This document shows positions 27,181 to 36,836 of a DNA stretch of 64,000 nucleotides, piece after piece (the stretch's first letter is position 1; each line of letters opens with the position of its first letter). Made by a program: the position numbers and the translations under genes. Source of the stretch: Pseudomonas avellanae BPIC 631 (GTDB lineage: Bacteria > Pseudomonadota > Gammaproteobacteria > Pseudomonadales > Pseudomonadaceae). The DNA is taken from the NCBI RefSeq assembly GCF_000444135.1, contig NZ_ATDK01000221.1, positions 18,237-82,236 of the forward strand, read 5' to 3'. Under the pieces are notes generated by a model that was not told where the DNA came from, ran no database searches, and saw only the letters and a list, made by a program, of their open reading frames with translations.

Positions 27181-28146
27181 TCACTGTGAGCCGCCAAAAT
27201 GCTGGTAGCCACGGGTATCGGGGGTGATGTCGGCTCCGACATGATCGATCAGAACCACGCCATTTCCAGCCTCGACCCGGCCGATCACATGCACCGGCCA
27301 GCCTGCGTCGAGCAACCCAGCCAGATGTTCGGGCGGCAGCGTAAAGGCCAGCACGTAATCGTCACCGCCGCTGAGCGCCGCCTGTTGCGCGGCCTGCAGG
27401 TCGAACAACGCGAGCAGCTGCGGCGACATTGGCAGCCGGTCGCGCTCGATCACCAGACGTACCCCCGAAGCACGGGCGATGTGCCCGCAGTCCGCGAGCA
27501 AGCCATCGGAGATATCCAGCGCCGACGTCGCCTTGCCGCGCAATGCCTGACCCAGCGCCAATTGCGGTTGTGGCGACCAGTAGCGCGCCAGCAACGGTTC
27601 GGCAATAGAAGCCTCGGCGCTGCGTTGATTCAACACCAGGGGCAACGCAGCGGCACCATCGCCCAGCGCACCGCCGACACACAACAGATCACCTTCGCGA
27701 GCGCCGCTGCGTGTCAACGCAAGCCCTGGGGGTACAGCGCCGAACACGGTCAGGGTCAGGCTCAACGGACCGCGCGTGGTGTCGCCACCGATCAGGCGCA
27801 ACGAACAGCCTTGCGCCATCAGGCTCAAACCGTGAGCAAAGCGCTGCAACCAGTCGGCATCGACGTGCGGCAAGGTCAAGGCAAGGGTGAATGCAACGGG
27901 ACGAGCGCCCATGGCCGCCAGATCACTGGCAGAGACGGCCAATGCACGCTGACCAAGCAGAAGGGGGTCGCAGACGGCCGGAAAATGCACAGCGGCCACC
28001 AGGGTATCGGTCGAGATCGCCAACTGCTCGCAGGGCGGTAACGCCAGCAGCGCGCAGTCGTCGCCGATCCCCAATACAACCTCTTCGCCCGCCTGCGCAC
28101 AGGGCGCGGCGGCGAAGTAATTGCGGATCAGCTCGAACTCTCCCAT
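27181..28146 (-). CDS. thiL: Thiamine-monophosphate kinase
   Basis: A 321-residue ATP-dependent kinase making thiamine diphosphate. Motifs include GIGDDCALL at the N-terminus, STDTLVAAVHF, DLAAMGARPVAFTLAL and RLIGGDTTRGPLSL, and ALDISDGLLADCGHI. It is the last gene of the nrdR-rib-nusB-thiL run. In P. aeruginosa pgpA comes next; here only 134 bases separate thiL from ribA and no pgpA is present. Confidence 0.95.
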   Translation of the reverse strand: MGEFELIRNYFAAAPCAQAGEEVVLGIGDDCALLALPPCEQLAISTDTLVAAVHFPAVCDPLLLGQRALAVSASDLAAMGARPVAFTLALTLPHVDADWLQRFAHGLSLMAQGCSLRLIGGDTTRGPLSLTLTVFGAVPPGLALTRSGAREGDLLCVGGALGDGAAALPLVLNQRSAEASIAEPLLARYWSPQPQLALGQALRGKATSALDISDGLLADCGHIARASGVRLVIERDRLPMSPQLLALFDLQAAQQAALSGGDDYVLAFTLPPEHLAGLLDAGWPVHVIGRVEAGNGVVLIDHVGADITPDTRGYQHFGGSQ

Positions 28147-28162
28147 GAAGGTCAGGCGCTGA

Positions 28163-28660
28163 TCAGCGCTTGTGAGCCTTCACTTCGACTTCACGCAGGC
28201 GCGGTGCAAGCTTGTCCAGCACGCCATTGACGAACTTGTGGCCGTCAGTGGAGCCGTAGACTTTGGCCAGCTCGATGCCTTCGTTGATCACAACGCGGTA
28301 AGGCACGTCGATGCGCTTGAGCAGTTCGAAGGTGGACAGGCGCAATATCGCCAGCTCAATCGGATCGAGTTCTTCGATGGTCAGGTCAAGGCAAGGCGTC
28401 AGAGCGGTGTCGATCTCGGTCTGGTTGGTTGCCACGCCGTGCAGCAGCTCACGGAAGTAAGTGCCGTCAACGTTACTGAAGTCATTATCGACACGGAACT
28501 GGGCTTCGATTTCGTTCAGCGCGTGGCCAGCCATGTGCCGTTGGTACAGGGCCTGCGTTGCCATCTGACGCGCTTCGCGACGTTTGGCGCTCTTGCCCTT
28601 GGCGATTTCCGGCGATTTGGCGTCGCGCGGGTTGAACTGGTCGGTATCGTCGGAAATCAC
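28163..28660 (-). CDS. nusB: Transcription antitermination factor NusB
   Basis: A 165-residue all-helical protein that binds boxA RNA with NusE (S10) in rRNA antitermination. Seen: [20 protein letters not shown], the [20 protein letters not shown] block and [20 protein letters not shown]. It starts with GTG at 28660, overlapping the ribH stop (GTGA); the 27 residues before the core are normal for pseudomonads. Confidence 0.95.
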
Positions 28661-29133
28661 TTGGCCTCCAACTGCGACAGCAGGCTGACCATTTCGATGG
28701 CGGACAGGGCAGCTTCAGCGCCCTTGTTGCCGGCCTTGGTGCCGGAGCGCTCGATGGCCTGCTCGATGGAATCGACAGTCAATACGCCGAACGCGACCGG
28801 AACGCCGAATTCCATGGAAACCTGGGACAAGCCTTTGACGCACTCGCCTGCCACGTATTCGAAGTGCGGAGTACCGCCACGGATCACTGCACCCAGTGCA
28901 ACGATGGCCGCGAACTCGCTGCGTTGGGCAACTTTCTGCACAACCAGTGGAATCTCGAACGCACCCGGCGCACGGATGATGGTGATATCGCTTTCGCTGA
29001 CGCCGTGGCGTACCAGCGCATCAACGGCACCGCTAACCAGGCTTTCCACGACGAAGCTGTTGAAACGGCCAACCACCAAGGCGTAGCGGCCTTGGGGGGC
29101 GATGAAGGTACCTTCGATGGTCTTCAAGGTCAT
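28657..29133 (-). CDS. ribH: 6,7-dimethyl-8-ribityllumazine synthase
   Basis: A 158-residue lumazine synthase that makes the riboflavin synthase substrate. Motifs: [36 protein letters not shown] and [20 protein letters not shown] with the catalytic histidine. It precedes and overlaps nusB by four bases. A hairpin lies between it and ribBA, so it may be expressed partly from its own promoter. Confidence 0.96.
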
Positions 29134-29159
29134 TCGGTGAGTCTCGTATTAAAGAGCAA

Positions 29160-29177
29160 GCCCGCCTTGGGGCGGAC
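29160..29177 (-). terminator. Hairpin between ribBA and ribH
   Basis: On the minus strand GTCCGCC-CCAA-GGCGGGC (one G-U pair) is followed by TTGCTCTTT. It is 86 bases after the ribBA stop, so it may end or attenuate the upstream part of the operon. I searched this gap for an FMN riboswitch and see none. Confidence 0.5.
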
Positions 29178-29262
29178 TTTGAGGGATATTAGGCCACGAA
29201 TCGCACCTGTCAGGCCAAACGCTGCAAAAAACAGTCTTTCGCATGCTTCAACCTGCCGGTAT

Positions 29263-30354
29263 TTATTCGGAGGGCACGTATTCTACAACTTCCAGATCGA
29301 AACCGGATATCGCATTGAACTTCATTGGCGAACTCATCAGGCGCATTTTGCGTACACCGAGGTCACGAAGGATCTGCGAACCGGCACCCACGGTGCTGTA
29401 AGTGGTCGGCGTCTTGACCGGTTGCTGCCCTGCAGTTTCACGGATATGGGCCAGCAATACATCGCCATCCAAGGGGTGACCAAGCAACAGCACAACACCG
29501 CTGCCCGCCTCGCTAACCGCACGCATGGCGGCGCGCAGGCTCCAGCGGCCGGGCTGCTTGACCATCAACAGGTCGCGCAACGGGTCCATGTTGTGAACCC
29601 GCACCAGGGTCGGTTCTTCTGCGCAGATCTTGCCCAGGGTCAGCGCCAGATGCACATCGCCTTCGACCGAATCGCGGTAAGTCACCAGGTTGAAACTGCC
29701 CAGTTCGCTGTCCATTGGCTGCTCGGCAATCCGCTGAACGGTACGTTCGTGGATCATCCGGTAGTGGATCAGGTCGGCGATGGTGCCAATCTTGATGTCG
29801 TGTTGCAGGGCAAATTCTTCAAGTTCGGCGCGACGCGACATGGTGCCGTCGTCGTTCATGACTTCGCAGATCAGCCCCGTCGGCTCGAACCCGGCCATGC
29901 GCGCCAGATCGCACGCAGCTTCGGTATGACCGGCGCGAGCCAGAGTGCCACCGGCCTGAGCCATCAGCGGGAAGATGTGCCCCGGGCTGACGATGTCTTC
30001 GGCTTTGGCTTCTTTGGCGGCGGCTGCCTGCACGGTACGCGCACGGTCTGCCGCAGAGATGCCAGTGGTCACGCCTTCGGCAGCTTCGATGGAGACGGTG
30101 AACTTGGTGCCGAAACCGGAGCCGTTGCGCGGCGCCATCAGCGGCAGCTTGAGGGTTTCGCAGCGCTCGCGGGTCATCGGCATGCAGATCAGGCCACGGG
30201 CGAAACGCGCCATGAAGTTGATGTGCTCAGGCTTGACGCATTCGGCGGCCATGATCAGGTCGCCTTCGTTCTCGCGGTCTTCGTCATCCATGAGGATGAC
30301 CATCTTGCCCTGGCGGATGTCTTCAACCAGTTCTTCGATATTATTGAGCGCCAC
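29263..30354 (-). CDS. ribBA: 3,4-dihydroxy-2-butanone-4-phosphate synthase with degenerate GTP cyclohydrolase II domain
   Basis: A 363-residue two-domain protein. The N-terminal RibB domain (1-200) has the acidic loop [16 protein letters not shown] and [16 protein letters not shown], and looks fully active. The C-terminal RibA-like domain lacks the zinc cysteines: where RibA has HSECLTGD...RCDCG, this protein has [12 protein letters not shown]. It can therefore not be a normal GTP cyclohydrolase II, which fits the separate ribA gene at 26429. It starts with GTG at 30354 after a good AGGAGGG. It follows ribC by 17 bases. Confidence 0.93.
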   Translation of the reverse strand: MALNNIEELVEDIRQGKMVILMDDEDRENEGDLIMAAECVKPEHINFMARFARGLICMPMTRERCETLKLPLMAPRNGSGFGTKFTVSIEAAEGVTTGISAADRARTVQAAAAKEAKAEDIVSPGHIFPLMAQAGGTLARAGHTEAACDLARMAGFEPTGLICEVMNDDGTMSRRAELEEFALQHDIKIGTIADLIHYRMIHERTVQRIAEQPMDSELGSFNLVTYRDSVEGDVHLALTLGKICAEEPTLVRVHNMDPLRDLLMVKQPGRWSLRAAMRAVSEAGSGVVLLLGHPLDGDVLLAHIRETAGQQPVKTPTTYSTVGAGSQILRDLGVRKMRLMSSPMKFNAISGFDLEVVEYVPSE

Positions 30355-30371
30355 GCGGCACCCTCCTTGAT

Positions 30372-31034
30372 TCAGGATTTGAGGTAGCCGTTCTCGGCCA
30401 GAAAGCTTTCGGTGATCGTGCCGTGACCCGGTTCTGCTGCCTTGTCGCCCAGCAACAGACGCTCCAGATAGCGCGCCAGCAGATCCACTTCCAGGTTGAC
30501 CTTACGGCCAGGCAGGTAGTCGGCCATGATGGTTTCGCTGAGGGTGTGCGGCACGATGGTCAGTTCGAACTCGGCGCCATTGACCGAGTTGACCGTCAGG
30601 CTGGTGCCGTCAATGGTGATCGAGCCTTTATGGGCGATGTATTTGGCCAGCTCGCGCGGCGCACGCACCGTAAACTGGATGGCGCGGGCGTTGTCGGCAC
30701 GGGCGACGATTTCGCCTACGCCGTCGACATGGCCGCTGACCAGATGGCCGCCAAGGCGCGTGGTCGGCGTCAGGGCTTTTTCCAGATTGACTCGGCTGCC
30801 GCTCTTCAAATCGACAAAGGCAGTCACGGTCAGGGTTTCACGACTGACGTCAGCCCAGAAGCCGTCGCCGGGCAATTCGACGGCGGTCAGGCACACGCCA
30901 TTGACGGCAATGCTGTCGCCGAGTTTGACGTCGCTCAGGTCGAGCTTGCCGGTTTCCACGTAAACGCGGACGTCGCCACCCTTGGGAGTCAGGGCGCGGA
31001 TGCTGCCGATGGATTCGATGATGCCGGTAAACAT
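30372..31034 (-). CDS. ribC: Riboflavin synthase alpha chain
   Basis: A 220-residue enzyme that dismutates lumazine to riboflavin. It has two similar beta-barrel halves: MFTGIIESIGSI...DSIAVNGVCLTAVEL and GHLVSGHVDGVGEIVA...GSITIDGTSLTVNSV. It is also called ribE in other nomenclatures. AGGACCC sits just before the ATG at 31034. It lies 47 bases after ribD. Confidence 0.95.
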   Translation of the reverse strand: MFTGIIESIGSIRALTPKGGDVRVYVETGKLDLSDVKLGDSIAVNGVCLTAVELPGDGFWADVSRETLTVTAFVDLKSGSRVNLEKALTPTTRLGGHLVSGHVDGVGEIVARADNARAIQFTVRAPRELAKYIAHKGSITIDGTSLTVNSVNGAEFELTIVPHTLSETIMADYLPGRKVNLEVDLLARYLERLLLGDKAAEPGHGTITESFLAENGYLKS

Positions 31035-31081
31035 GGGTCCTCCGGGAGAACAAGGGCTACGCGCTAGGCGAAAGCGAAGAA

Positions 31082-32227
31082 TTATACGCCGGGTGCACTG
31101 GCAGGGAGAGCAATGACTCGCCAGTCATTGCCGACGGCTCGGATTTCGATAATGTTCAGCTCCAGCGCTTCACTCATCTGCGCCAGTGGCAGATCGAGCA
31201 GCGGCCGGGCCGACGAACCGAGAAACTTGCCTGCAATGAATAGCTGAAATTCGTCGACCAGCCCGAGACGCGTGAAGGCACCAGCCAGACGCGGACCGGC
31301 TTCGACCAGCACCTCGTTGACGCCCCGCACACCCAGTTCGCCCATCAACCTGCGCAGGTCAACATGACCGGCGCTGTCGGCCAGCGCCAGCATCTCGTGA
31401 CCGTCTTCCTGATAACGACCCCGCGCCGACGCCGCGGCGCAGGTCACGACCAGCGCACTGCCCGCCTGAAAGAACGGCGTATCCAATGGCACGCGCAGCC
31501 GTCCGTCAATCAATACGCGCAGCGGCGGACACGCAGCCGCCAGCGCAGTGAGTTCGGCATTGAGGCCTAACTCGTCAGGGCGCACGGTCAGGCGCGCCTT
31601 GTCGGCCAGCACCGTATCGGCACCGGTCAGCACCACACTCGATTGGGCGCGCAGGCGCTGGACGGCAGAACGCGCCTCGGGGCCGGTGATCCACTGGCTT
31701 TCACCGCTGGCCATGGCCGTTCTGCCATCCAGGCTCATGGCCATCTTGACCCGCACATAGGGCCGTCCGGTTTCCATGCGTTTGATAAAACCTTTGTTCA
31801 GCGCTCGCGCTTCGCTTTCCAGCACGCCGCACTGAACGCTGATACCGGCAGTCATCAGGCGCAAAAGCCCGCTGCCGGCCACTTGCGGATTGGGGTCCTG
31901 CATTGCCGCCACGACCCGCGCCAGCCCGGCGCTGATCAGTGCATCGGCGCACGGCGGGGTGCGTCCCTGATGGCTGCACGGTTCAAGTGTGACGTAGGCG
32001 GTTGCGCCCCGGGCAAGCTCGCCGGCCTCGCGCAGCGCGTGCACTTCGGCGTGCGACTCGCCGGCCCGCGCATGCCAGCCCTGGCCGACAATCTGGCCGT
32101 CACGCACGATTACGCAACCGACTCGCGGGTTGGGGTGTGTCGAATAAAGGCCCTTGCGCGCCAGTTCCACCGCATGGGCCATGTAATGAACGTCGAGGGC
32201 TGCCTGTTCAGTCAACACTGCACTCAT
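31082..32227 (-). CDS. ribD: Bifunctional riboflavin biosynthesis deaminase/reductase
   Basis: A 381-residue enzyme with an N-terminal zinc deaminase ([11 protein letters not shown] and [16 protein letters not shown] carry the His/Glu and Cys ligands) and a C-terminal NADPH reductase ([38 protein letters not shown]). The ATG overlaps the nrdR stop (ATGA), so nrdR and ribD are coupled. Confidence 0.96.
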   Translation of the reverse strand: MSAVLTEQAALDVHYMAHAVELARKGLYSTHPNPRVGCVIVRDGQIVGQGWHARAGESHAEVHALREAGELARGATAYVTLEPCSHQGRTPPCADALISAGLARVVAAMQDPNPQVAGSGLLRLMTAGISVQCGVLESEARALNKGFIKRMETGRPYVRVKMAMSLDGRTAMASGESQWITGPEARSAVQRLRAQSSVVLTGADTVLADKARLTVRPDELGLNAELTALAAACPPLRVLIDGRLRVPLDTPFFQAGSALVVTCAAASARGRYQEDGHEMLALADSAGHVDLRRLMGELGVRGVNEVLVEAGPRLAGAFTRLGLVDEFQLFIAGKFLGSSARPLLDLPLAQMSEALELNIIEIRAVGNDWRVIALPASAPGV

Positions 32228-32688
32228 TCCTTACCCGGCTCGCGGGCCAGACGGTCGATTTCTTCACGAAACTCGTTGAGGTCCTGAAAGCGGCGGTACA
32301 CGGACGCGAAGCGAATATAGGCCACTTCATCCAGCTTTTGCAGCTCGCCCATGACCAGCTCGCCGACCACCAGCGACTTGACCTCGCGCTCACCCGTGGC
32401 CCGCAGCTTGTGCTTGATGTGGGCCAGTGCGGCTTCTAGCCGTTCGACACTCACCGGGCGCTTTTCGAGGGCGCGCTGCATGCCGGCGCGCAGCTTTTCT
32501 TCGTCGAACGGCTGGCGACTGCCGTCCTGCTTGATCAGGCGCGGCAAGACCAGCTCGGCGGTTTCAAACGTCGTGAAGCGCTCGCCACAGGCCAGGCATT
32601 CGCGGCGGCGGCGTACTTGCTCGCCTTCGGCGACGAGGCGGGAGTCGATGACTTTGGTGTCATTGGCACCGCAGAAGGGACAGTGCAT
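32224..32688 (-). CDS. nrdR: Transcriptional repressor NrdR
   Basis: A 154-residue repressor of ribonucleotide reductase genes. It has a zinc ribbon (CPFCG at 3-7 and CLACGERF at 31-38) followed by an ATP-cone domain ([20 protein letters not shown]). The ATG at 32688 starts the MHCPFCG terminus typical of the family; frame further upstream is not needed. It heads the riboflavin operon, whose promoter would lie in the 176-base divergent gap with the lipoprotein gene. Confidence 0.96.
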   Translation of the reverse strand: MHCPFCGANDTKVIDSRLVAEGEQVRRRRECLACGERFTTFETAELVLPRLIKQDGSRQPFDEEKLRAGMQRALEKRPVSVERLEAALAHIKHKLRATGEREVKSLVVGELVMGELQKLDEVAYIRFASVYRRFQDLNEFREEIDRLAREPGKE

Positions 32689-32864
32689 GGTGGCTGGCAA
32701 CGAAAGAATGAGGAGCGCCATGTTAGCGCATCCTGCCGGCAAGACAAGGCTGGGGGTTTACGGTATATAGACGCGCATTAAAGCGATGTGAAATTGCCCC
32801 GGCTCGGTAATACTGCACGCTTGGCGTGACACAGCCTTTCGATTTTTGTCTTGTGGAGCTCTTG

Positions 32865-33314
32865 ATGACGTTACGCCCCCTTTTTTTACTCGGCCTCATC
32901 GGTTTGCTGGCCGCGTGCAGTAGCAATGACGCCCCGAAACCTGTCGCCGCGCCGCCCGTTGCGCCAGCGATCAAGCTGCCGGCCGGGCCGGGCCCGTTGC
33001 TGCCTTATCAGCGTGAGCTCAGCGGGCAATTGCTGGGCGTCCCGGCCGGTGCCGAGGTCGAGCTGGCGATGCTGGTGATCGACGATCGCGGTCGTCCGCA
33101 AAAACTGCTGACCAGCACCTTGCTCAAGGGCAACGGCCAGTCACTGCCGTTTCAGTTGCGCTTCAACCCGGAAGCCTTTCCGGTGGGCGGACGCGTCGAA
33201 TTGCGCGGCCGTGCGAGCAAATCAGGACAGTTGATTCTGCACCTGCCATCGATGCGCATCGAACAGGCCACCACTCAGGCACTGGGGCAATTGCAGTTCG
33301 TCAAGGCGCCATGA
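32865..33314 (+). CDS. YbaY-like lipoprotein
   Basis: A 149-residue lipoprotein: signal TLRPLFLLGLIGLLAAC with lipobox LAAC, a proline/alanine-rich linker (residues 20-45), then a small beta-rich domain (LSGQLLGVPAGAEVELAMLV...LLKGNGQSLPFQLRF) like that in YbaY/type III secretion pilotin-like lipoproteins. GGAG precedes the ATG. Overlaps the methyltransferase gene by ATGA. Confidence 0.8.
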   Translation: MTLRPLFLLGLIGLLAACSSNDAPKPVAAPPVAPAIKLPAGPGPLLPYQRELSGQLLGVPAGAEVELAMLVIDDRGRPQKLLTSTLLKGNGQSLPFQLRFNPEAFPVGGRVELRGRASKSGQLILHLPSMRIEQATTQALGQLQFVKAP

Positions 33315-33964
33315 TCGCCCCGCAACATCTGCAACACGCGTTGAGCGAACTGCTTGGCGACGCCCGGCTGGCTGTCACTGCGCTGCCGGGCACAGAGCTG
33401 AAGCTGTGGCTGATCGACGAGGCCAAGATGGACCGCGCCTTCAGCCCGGATGAAACGCGCCGCATTCTGGAAGACCCACCGTACTGGAGCTTCTGCTGGG
33501 CGAGTGGCCTGGCCCTGGCGCGTTTTCTGGCTGAAAACCCGCACTGGGTGGCTGGCAAGCGGGTACTGGACTTCGGTGCGGGCTCGGGTGTGGCGGGCAT
33601 TGCCGCGTTCAGGGCCGGGGCGCTTGAGGTGGTTGCCTGTGATCTCGATCCACTGGCGCTCGCTGCCTGCCGGGCCAATGCCGAACTCAATCAGGTGCCA
33701 TTGAGCTACTCGACGGATTTCTTTGCCGAGGCGGATCGCTTCGATCTGATTCTGGTCGCCGACGTGCTTTACGACCGCGCCAACCTGCCACTGCTGGACC
33801 AGTTTCTCTCCCGAGGCCGCGAGGCATTGGTGGCGGATTCCCGCGTGCGCGACTTCAAGCACGATGCCTACCAGCGTGTGACGATACTGCATGCGCACAC
33901 CCTGCCGGACCTGGCCGAGCCGCACGAGTTTCGCGACGTGAGTGTGTATCACGCGGCGCGGTGA
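33311..33964 (+). CDS. Class I SAM methyltransferase (ETF-beta lysine methyltransferase-like)
   Basis: A 217-residue Rossmann methyltransferase. SAM motif I is VLDFGAGSGVAGIAAF (residues 86-101), VVACDLDPLALAA follows, and the post-I region is LILVADVLYDRANLP. The overall pattern, including WASGLALARFL before motif I, resembles the METTL20/COG3897 group, some of which methylate the electron-transfer flavoprotein beta subunit; that substrate is only an analogy. Translationally coupled to the upstream lipoprotein. Confidence 0.75.
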   Translation: MIAPQHLQHALSELLGDARLAVTALPGTELKLWLIDEAKMDRAFSPDETRRILEDPPYWSFCWASGLALARFLAENPHWVAGKRVLDFGAGSGVAGIAAFRAGALEVVACDLDPLALAACRANAELNQVPLSYSTDFFAEADRFDLILVADVLYDRANLPLLDQFLSRGREALVADSRVRDFKHDAYQRVTILHAHTLPDLAEPHEFRDVSVYHAAR

Positions 33965-34136
33965 GCGCTGAATAACAGTCCAGAATCGCTCAGCCAAACG
34001 GTTTCTGCAGAATCAAAAGCAGGTGTGTGGACAGTGCCGAGCGTAGGGCAAGGATGATGCCCCACCGCCGACGCCGCTTTCAGCATTGCCCTGCGGGCTT
34101 TATAGTTGGCGGCATTCAGATTCTTCGAGACGTGCA

Positions 34137-35009
34137 ATGAGCCAGGAAACTGCTTACATCTTCGACGCAACCAGCGCGAACTTTGACCAACAGGTGATCG
34201 ACAAGTCATTCGATCAGCCTGTCCTCGTTGATTTCTGGGCCGAGTGGTGTGCGCCCTGCAAGGTCCTGATGCCGCTGTTGCAGCAGATCACCGAAAGCTA
34301 TCAGGGCGAGTTGCTGCTGGCCAAGGTCAATTGCGACGCCGAGCCGGATGTTGTCTCCCGCTTCGGTATTCGCAGCCTGCCGACCGTGGTGCTGTTCAAG
34401 GACGGCCAGCCGGTGGACGGCTTTGCCGGTGCGCAGCCCGAGTCGGAAATCCGCAAGATTCTTGAACAGCATGTGGTCATGCCACCGCCCCCGGCGGCTG
34501 ACCCGCTCAAGCAGGCGCAGGCATTGTTTGCCGAAAGCCGATTCTCCGAGGCCGAGGCGGTTCTCAAGCAACTGCTGGGCGAAGACAACACCCATGCAGC
34601 CGCGCTGATTCTGTATGCACGCTGCCTGGCCGAACGTGGCGAGTTGAGTGAAGCCCGCGCTGTGCTCGATGCCGTTACCGGCGATGCACATAAAGCCGAA
34701 CTGGCCGGTGCCAAGGCGCAACTGACTTTTCTGGCCGAAGCGGCCACCTTGCCGGATGCTGCCGAGCTGAAAAGCCGTCTGGCGCAAAACCCTCAGGATG
34801 ACGAAGCCGCGCATCAACTGGCGATTCAGCAGTTGTCGCGTCAACAGTACGAAGCCGCACTTGATGGCCTGCTCAAGCTGTTCATCCGCAACCGCAATTA
34901 CGCCGAAGGCCTGCCGCACAAGACGCTGCTGCAAGTGTTCGACCTGCTGGGCAATGACCATCCATTGGTGACTGCGTACCGTCGCAAGCTGTTTGCTGCG
35001 CTGTACTGA
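34137..35009 (+). CDS. cnoX: Thioredoxin-fold co-chaperone CnoX/YbbN
   Basis: A 290-residue protein with an N-terminal thioredoxin domain (1-110) and a C-terminal TPR-like helical region (about 120-290; AESRFSEAEAVLKQLLGED). The redox motif WCAPC is complete (Cys38, Cys41), unlike E. coli CnoX, which has lost one cysteine. CnoX binds unfolded proteins under hypochlorous-acid stress and passes them to GroEL/DnaK; the intact motif suggests true oxidoreductase activity too. The ATG at 34137 is chosen because it starts the domain. Confidence 0.9.
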   Translation: MSQETAYIFDATSANFDQQVIDKSFDQPVLVDFWAEWCAPCKVLMPLLQQITESYQGELLLAKVNCDAEPDVVSRFGIRSLPTVVLFKDGQPVDGFAGAQPESEIRKILEQHVVMPPPPAADPLKQAQALFAESRFSEAEAVLKQLLGEDNTHAAALILYARCLAERGELSEARAVLDAVTGDAHKAELAGAKAQLTFLAEAATLPDAAELKSRLAQNPQDDEAAHQLAIQQLSRQQYEAALDGLLKLFIRNRNYAEGLPHKTLLQVFDLLGNDHPLVTAYRRKLFAALY

Positions 35010-35032
35010 ACAATCCAGACTGAAGCCCCCCC

Positions 35033-35060
35033 GCGACAGGCATCACATGATGCCTGTCGC
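35033..35060. terminator. Bidirectional hairpin between convergent genes
   Basis: GCGACAGGCATCA / TGATGCCTGTCGC, a perfect 13-base stem with a 2-base centre, between cnoX (stop 35009) and the convergent gene ending at 35072. No T-run on either side. Confidence 0.6.
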
Positions 35061-35071
35061 CGATATTCAGA

Positions 35072-35428
35072 TCAGGCCGTCTCGATCCAGCTGTACAGCG
35101 GCGCATCCCCGCCGCTCTCGACCTTCACGTTCGCAGAGTGACGCAAACGCACCAGCAAATGCTTGCCAGCTGCGGTGCTGCCGGCCAGCCCCTCCAGTTG
35201 CCCCAGCAGATCCGGCCCACTCATTTGCCCGGCTTTTTGCAGCATTTCCCGAGCGACCAGCCACAACCGGTCATCCGGATTGACCGGCTTGGTCTCGGCA
35301 GCGGTCGGTGCCGCCAGGTCAGGCGCTACAGCCTTGAGCTGAGCGCCCAGATGGGCCCAGTCGCCTTCGTCCAGTTCAAGGGTCAAATCCACCGGCCATT
35401 GGCCTACGGTTCCACGAATACGCAACAT
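35072..35428 (-). CDS. Conserved hypothetical protein
   Basis: A 118-residue cytoplasmic protein (MLRIRGTVGQWPVDLTLELD; RLWLVAREMLQKAGQMSGPD; VRLRHSANVKVE). The ATG at 35428 is preferred over a longer frame that begins in low-quality sequence. I do not recognise a domain. Common in pseudomonads next to cnoX-type genes as far as I recall, but its function is not known to me. Confidence 0.65.
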   Translation of the reverse strand: MLRIRGTVGQWPVDLTLELDEGDWAHLGAQLKAVAPDLAAPTAAETKPVNPDDRLWLVAREMLQKAGQMSGPDLLGQLEGLAGSTAAGKHLLVRLRHSANVKVESGGDAPLYSWIETA

Positions 35429-35503
35429 GATGTGTACCTGCTGACAGTCAGGCACACATGCTCCCACAGGCTGGCGCGCATTCCCATGCACAACCGTAAG
35501 GGC

Positions 35504-35926
35504 TCAGCCGTAAAGCCACTGATTGATGACCGGTTCTTTGCCGTTCATGAAATTGCCGAGTGCGCGCACGTCGTAGACGTTTTCCCAGTGCTCGATAATC
35601 TTGCCGTCACGAAATCGCCAAAGGCCGCAAAACGGCATGATGATTCTGCGCCCCTCGCAGCGCGCGCGCAGGTCGCCCACCACCGAGCCGAAATGGTCGT
35701 TGGCAATGATGTCGTGGACATCCATGTAAAGGGTCTGACGCGTGCGTCTGAGCAGATTGATCTCGTGGGAAAGCACCGCGTCTTTGCCGATGGCTATGGA
35801 CAGGCCACCGCCAGCGCCCTGATCGGCCTTATGCAGGACGATGTCAGTGTCGGCAAACTCGGTGATACGTGTCGGATCCTTGTACACCGCACGCAGTATT
35901 TCCCTGTTCGAATGGAGTTTGTTCAT
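35504..35926 (-). CDS. SnoaL/NTF2-like protein
   Basis: A 140-residue NTF2-fold protein: NREILRAVYKDPTRITEFADT at the start, GDLRARCEGRRIIMPFCGLW and then the signature RFRDGKIIEHWENVYDVRAL. Such proteins are small isomerases, hydrolases or binding proteins acting on polyketide- or steroid-like molecules. AAGGAAG precedes the ATG at 35926. It stands alone; the substrate is unknown. Confidence 0.8.
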   Translation of the reverse strand: MNKLHSNREILRAVYKDPTRITEFADTDIVLHKADQGAGGGLSIAIGKDAVLSHEINLLRRTRQTLYMDVHDIIANDHFGSVVGDLRARCEGRRIIMPFCGLWRFRDGKIIEHWENVYDVRALGNFMNGKEPVINQWLYG

Positions 35927-36179
35927 TGATATCTTCCTTGATAATGCACGCGACCGACGTCGAACGCCTGTCCGGGCTGGCGATGAAAATCCTCCCGACG
36001 CATCCGGCGCAGGTGTAGCGATTTTCATCTTCCAGAGTAGGACTTGATGACGCAACGTGTGAGACTACTTCTGCATAAGCGCGGGTCGATGTATTCCAGA
36101 CAGCACCACACACTGCCGGCCTGAAGCGACTCAGTCATCCAGACGCGACACAAAAAACACGTCCACCCGCACCGGCAAT

Positions 36180-36199
36180 TGTTATAAGATCACATAACA
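36180..36199. promoter_or_regulatory. Putative Zur-type operator of the zinc operon
   Basis: TGTTAT (36180-36185) and ATAACA (36194-36199) are a perfect inverted repeat, 31 bases before the DUF2796 gene. The half-sites match the Zur consensus of gamma-proteobacteria (TGTTATA...TATAACA), but the spacing of 8 is longer than usual. In P. aeruginosa the homologous operon is zinc-responsive. Confidence 0.5.
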
Positions 36200-36229
36200 G
36201 ATACCCCCTCATAACCTCCGGAGTTCGCT

Positions 36230-36817
36230 ATGCGCCGCCTGCTACTCGCCCTGCCTTTCGCCCTGTTGCCACTTGTTGCTGCGCACGCTGCTGAAGAACA
36301 CGACCACGATCACGGCGACGAACACGGCAGCCTGGGTGCCCACGAGCACGGCGTCGGACGTCTGGATGTGGTGCTGGAAGGCAAGACGCTGGAGTTCGAG
36401 TTCGACAGCCCGGCCATGAACATCGTCGGTTTCGAGCACGCTGCAACCTCGGCAGAAGACAAAGACAAGGTCGCCAAGGCCCGCGAGTTGCTGCTCAAGC
36501 CCAATGCGCTGTTCAGCATCGCCGATGCGGCGAACTGCTCGGCCACTTCGGTGAAACTGGAAAGCCCGCTGTTTGGCGACAAGGATGACGATCATGACGA
36601 GCACGCCAAGGCAGGCGATGCCGAACACCATGAGCACAGTGAAATTCACGGTCACTACAAATTCGTTTGCGACGCACCGGCCATTCTGAAAAAGCTCGAC
36701 CTGTCGCAGATCTTCAAAACCTTCCCCGCCACCAAAAAGCTTCAGGTACAACTGATTTCACCAGGCGGCCAGTCGGGCGCAGAAGTGATCGCAGCCAACC
36801 CAACGCTGAAATTCTGA
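36230..36817 (+). CDS. ZrgA-family (DUF2796) periplasmic zinc-binding protein
   Basis: A 195-residue exported protein: signal peptide 1-20 (LLLALPFALLPLVAAHA), then histidine/acid-rich EEHDHDHGDEHGS, LGAHEHGVGRLDVVLEGKTL and a second histidine cluster DDHDEHAKAGDAEHHEHSEI typical of DUF2796. These bind zinc in the periplasm, and orthologues are zinc-uptake accessory proteins. It heads a set of four genes (to 39397) that match the Zur-controlled PA4063-PA4066 block of P. aeruginosa. An intrinsic terminator directly after it should make it the most abundant product. Confidence 0.88.
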   Translation: MRRLLLALPFALLPLVAAHAAEEHDHDHGDEHGSLGAHEHGVGRLDVVLEGKTLEFEFDSPAMNIVGFEHAATSAEDKDKVAKARELLLKPNALFSIADAANCSATSVKLESPLFGDKDDDHDEHAKAGDAEHHEHSEIHGHYKFVCDAPAILKKLDLSQIFKTFPATKKLQVQLISPGGQSGAEVIAANPTLKF

Positions 36818-36836
36818 TCGCACCCTGCGGCACAAT

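Noticed and set aside
29134..29262. FMN riboswitch in the riboflavin cluster
   Set aside because: None of the gaps (ribBA-ribH, ribC-ribBA, ribD-ribC, nrdR upstream) contains the conserved RFN-element core; only a simple hairpin is seen.
28864..30387. A 507-codon plus-strand frame opposite ribH and ribBA
   Set aside because: Antisense shadow; the minus strand has full riboflavin enzymes with good starts and operon spacing.
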